Origin: Parvicella sp964387945
Lineage (GTDB): Bacteria > Bacteroidota > Bacteroidia > Flavobacteriales_D > Parvicellaceae
NCBI GenBank assembly: GCA_964387945.1
Contig: CAYLYX010000002.1
Span: 416,241 to 480,240 of the forward strand
Length of the DNA stretch: 64,000 bases
Direction: 5' to 3'
A program made the translations under genes and the position numbers. Position 1 is the stretch's first letter; each line of letters opens with the position of its first letter. Under the pieces are notes generated by a model. The model did no database searches, had not been told where the DNA came from, and saw nothing but the letters and a program-made list of their open reading frames with translations. Below, piece by piece: positions 62,677 through 64,000 of this stretch.

Positions 62677-62807
62677 GTGTAAGCCAAAGCTATGGTTTAG
62701 GTTTAGTTTATTTATACAAAACGCTAAAGCGGAGCTTTGGCGCTTGAAAGTAGTAAAGTTAATATTTAGTTCAACTGTCTGCATTTTTTATAGCTCTTGT
62801 TAGATGG
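62677..62807 (-). repeat. Putative long attC site of cassette A
   Basis: On the minus strand it begins with R''-like CCATCTAAC (62807-62799), and after 100 bases of imperfect dyad ends near CTTACAC (62683-62677) in place of a clean GTTRRRY. AGCTAT (62688-62693) and ATAGCT (62790-62795) can pair, and an inner hairpin CGCTAAAGC-GGA-GCTTTGGCG (62722-62742) lies in the loop. The R' side is degenerate, so this is the weaker of the attC calls. Confidence 0.45.
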
Positions 62808-62815
62808 AGTTATTT

Positions 62816-63259
62816 TTATCCGTCAGTATCGACTTCCGGAAGGCTGTAATTCTCGTAACCATCAGATGCTTCAAATGGCTGAAATATATCAGACCCTTCA
62901 AGTTTTATATGAATATCCCAATTTTCATTTTCTAGTCTTGCATAATAACCATCATAAAAGTTTAGTTTGAACTTTCCATTTACAAAGCCTGGAGAATTGA
63001 TTGTAATGTATTCTTCGTTATCCTCAAGTATTATTGAATAAGTACCGTGCGGACAATAATCACTTGCGGATGGAATACAACATTTACCGTCCTCAGAAAA
63101 GCTGAGTTTGTTATCTATTGGAGTATTCATATCAAAGTCGGGATTTGCACCCCAAATCAATTCAATTTCCCATCTTCCTATGATTCGTGATTCAGAACCA
63201 TTTGAACAGCCGGATAACAGAGTTACTATAAGAAGTATTGGGAATAGATATTTAGACAT
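62816..63259 (-). CDS. Cassette-borne lipoprotein A, lipocalin-like
   Basis: A 147-residue lipoprotein with lipobox LLSGC (about Cys18). After it comes a small beta-rich domain (RIIGRWEIELIWG, LSFSEDGKC, HGTYSIILEDNEEYITI), similar in pattern to lipocalin-like or DUF-type folds common in Bacteroidota. Two start codons are in frame: ATG at 63274, which overlaps the GTTAGATGG cassette edge, and ATG at 63259, which begins a standard signal peptide and is preferred. It is the coding cargo of cassette A. No function can be assigned; codon and base use differ from the chromosomal neighbours. Confidence 0.75.
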   Translation of the reverse strand: MSKYLFPILLIVTLLSGCSNGSESRIIGRWEIELIWGANPDFDMNTPIDNKLSFSEDGKCCIPSASDYCPHGTYSIILEDNEEYITINSPGFVNGKFKLNFYDGYYARLENENWDIHIKLEGSDIFQPFEASDGYENYSLPEVDTDG

Positions 63260-63272
63260 TTTTTTAAATTCC

Positions 63273-63325
63273 ATCTAACGTTTAGCTAAACTGCGTTTTA
63301 ATGCATTTTAGGTTTTGTTACAAAC
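63273..63325 (-). repeat. Putative attC site of cassette B
   Basis: A 53-base site with attC architecture on the minus strand: R'' GTTTGTAAC (63325-63317), a 5-base spacer, L'' CTAAAATGC (63311-63303), an 8-base loop, L' GCAGTTTAG (63294-63286), a 6-base spacer, and R' GTTAGAT (63279-63273). The L arms pair at 8 of 9 positions with one mismatch (A opposite G), as in attC sites with an extrahelical base. The 5- and 6-base spacers are the canonical lengths. The site is short for an attC. Confidence 0.7.
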
Positions 63326-63953
63326 GGTTATTTATTTCTTTTATATCAATACTTTTATCTTCAATTGCAGATGAAATTGTCAGGTGATTTTTTGTCAATA
63401 TTATTTCTTCATAATACGGATAAACACCATTTTTCTCATTTATTTTAAACTCCAACGACTTAGATTTGCGTGTAAGCAAGTTTTCTACTTTAAAAACAAC
63501 TTTATTTTGTTTTTCGAAAACACTATCTATATATACAACATTGTTATTTATGCTGTCAGATTTTGCTATAACCTTGTTAAAATAAATCAATTCGTATTCT
63601 TTTTTTGTAGGAATAAATACGTGTCTAGATTGAGCTTGAGACCACCAAGTTACCATACAGGCAAATGCTTGATTAACCCACAAAAGTTCAGGAGTTTTTG
63701 TTGGAATATTTAATTGGTTTAAATCATATTCTTTCTTAGAACCATCAATTTGAACCAAAACAGTATAATTGAAATCATTATTTATCAGGTCAATAGTCAA
63801 ACTGTCTGACTTATATTCAGAAAACACTATAGTTTCAGTTTGTAAGGGTATATCATTCTTATATGAATCATTAATTTCAATCTCTTCAGAGGTCTTGATT
63901 TTACAACTGTATGTTAGAATCAGAATTATTGATATGTAGATTAATTTCTTCAT
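63318..63953 (-). CDS. Cassette-borne lipoprotein B
   Basis: A 211-residue lipoprotein (lipobox TYSC, about Cys17) with a Lys- and Ile-rich, Asn-rich composition. No domain recognised; short strands (YTVLVQIDGSKKEYDL, KVVFKVENLLTRKSKSLEFKI in pieces) suggest a beta-rich extracytoplasmic protein. Its TAA stop lies inside the R'' core of the attC site (GTTTGTAAC), a common arrangement in integron cassettes. It starts 7 bases after the cassette edge. It is the coding cargo of cassette B. Confidence 0.72.
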   Translation of the reverse strand: MKKLIYISIILILTYSCKIKTSEEIEINDSYKNDIPLQTETIVFSEYKSDSLTIDLINNDFNYTVLVQIDGSKKEYDLNQLNIPTKTPELLWVNQAFACMVTWWSQAQSRHVFIPTKKEYELIYFNKVIAKSDSINNNVVYIDSVFEKQNKVVFKVENLLTRKSKSLEFKINEKNGVYPYYEEIILTKNHLTISSAIEDKSIDIKEINNRL

Positions 63954-63959
63954 TTAATG

Positions 63960-64000
63960 GTTTGTAACGGTTTGCATATGGCTTGTGGCGGTTTCGAAGC
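63960..64000 (-). repeat. 3' part of an attC site from the preceding cassette (cut by the window)
   Basis: On the minus strand the sequence enters from the window edge as GCTTCGAAACCGCCACAAGC and continues to ATGCAAACC, then R' GTTACAAAC (63968-63960), which starts cassette B. Its R'' and L'' halves are outside the window. It implies at least one further cassette. Confidence 0.55.

Larger units (their letters stand above)
62677..64000 (-). mobile_element. Integron gene-cassette array, or CALIN (partial)
   Basis: Two consecutive minus-strand units each begin with GTT and end with the exact reverse complement of that beginning. Unit A is GTTAGATGGA (63279-63270) to TCCATCTAAC (62808-62799). 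Unit B is GTTACAAAC (63968-63960) to GTTTGTAAC (63325-63317). Different end sequences in adjacent units with a shared GTT/AAC edge are expected for integron cassettes, where each cassette carries half of its own attC at its 5' end. The region is visibly AT-richer than the rest and carries two short lipoprotein genes in the same orientation. No integrase gene is seen, and the array runs off the window. Confidence 0.75.

Noticed and set aside
62722..62742. CGCTAAAGC-GGA-GCTTTGGCG as a rho-independent terminator
   Set aside because: No run of T on either side. Better explained as the inner stem of the attC-like fold.
62799..63279. Insertion-sequence terminal inverted repeats
   Set aside because: The repeats enclose a lipoprotein, not a transposase; the neighbouring unit has different repeats, and both share only the GTT/AAC edge.
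1..64000. CRISPR array, tRNA or rRNA genes
   Set aside because: No regularly spaced repeats and no cloverleaf-capable intergenic segment were found; gaps are too short and show no CCA-type arms.

Overview
The window is a compact, moderately AT-rich chromosome segment from a Bacteroidota bacterium, most likely a marine or aquatic Flavobacteriales relative. Evidence: several promoters of the Bacteroidota type (TTG, about 19 bases, TAnnTTTG), a type IX secretion (T9SS) lipoprotein of the SprE/PorW family, a giant adhesin ending in a gliding-motility-associated (type B) T9SS sorting domain, an RprX/RprY-like two-component pair, DUF2807/DUF4097 proteins and many small lipoproteins. The genus cannot be named from this sequence. 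No rRNA, tRNA, CRISPR array, prophage or insertion sequence was seen. About 62 coding sequences are supported, and almost every gap before base 62590 is shorter than 200 bases.

Layout. 1-8000: a partial alkaline phosphatase, an exported T9SS-era surface protein, a TlpA-like thioredoxin, then a minus-strand group with an Ig-like lipoprotein, free-methionine-sulfoxide reductase and a response regulator/histidine kinase pair. 8000-12700: nitroreductase, pyruvate dehydrogenase E1 beta, and a minus-strand operon of a bifunctional-nuclease-domain protein, a nucleoside transporter carrying a lipoprotein domain, and a small protein. 12850-20060: a four-gene chain with overlapping ends (T9SS adhesin, 2-hydroxyacid dehydrogenase, PabB-like, TilS). 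20155-25413: small protein, TonB-like protein, M50 protease, exported protein and SprE/PorW. 25604-31312: three M23 peptidases, AroB and a metzincin protease. 31352-40680: hypothetical proteins, a methyltransferase, YchF, HemW, an unusual ArfB-metalloprotein fusion and an ABC transporter pair. 40825-44400: an ECF sigma/anti-sigma operon with DUF2807 and DUF4097 cell-surface proteins. 44401-54751: serine hydrolase, glycosyltransferase, AlaS, pyrophosphatase, hypotheticals and a second ECF sigma/anti-sigma pair. 54837-62590: MscS-like channel, TPR protein, RibH, glutamine amidotransferase, fused SpmA-SpmB, a PLP desulfhydrase and two divergent HisKA_2 histidine kinases.

The last 1.4 kb is different in kind. 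After a 10-N assembly gap (62617-62626) come two visibly AT-rich minus-strand lipoprotein genes. Each is bounded by GTT... at its 5' end and by the exact reverse complement ...AAC at its 3' end, with an attC-like folded site between them. This is the signature of an integron gene-cassette array, or of a CALIN (attC cluster without a visible integrase), and it continues past the window edge. I consider it the most interesting part of the window. Next comes the in-frame fusion of a ribosome-rescue ArfB domain to a secreted HELAH metalloprotein at 37761-38813.

Gene organisation is tight. Many same-strand neighbours overlap by 1 base (TAATG, TAGTG) or 4 bases (ATGA). Four of twelve convergent pairs have stop codons that abut with no base between, and a fifth overlaps by 4 bases.
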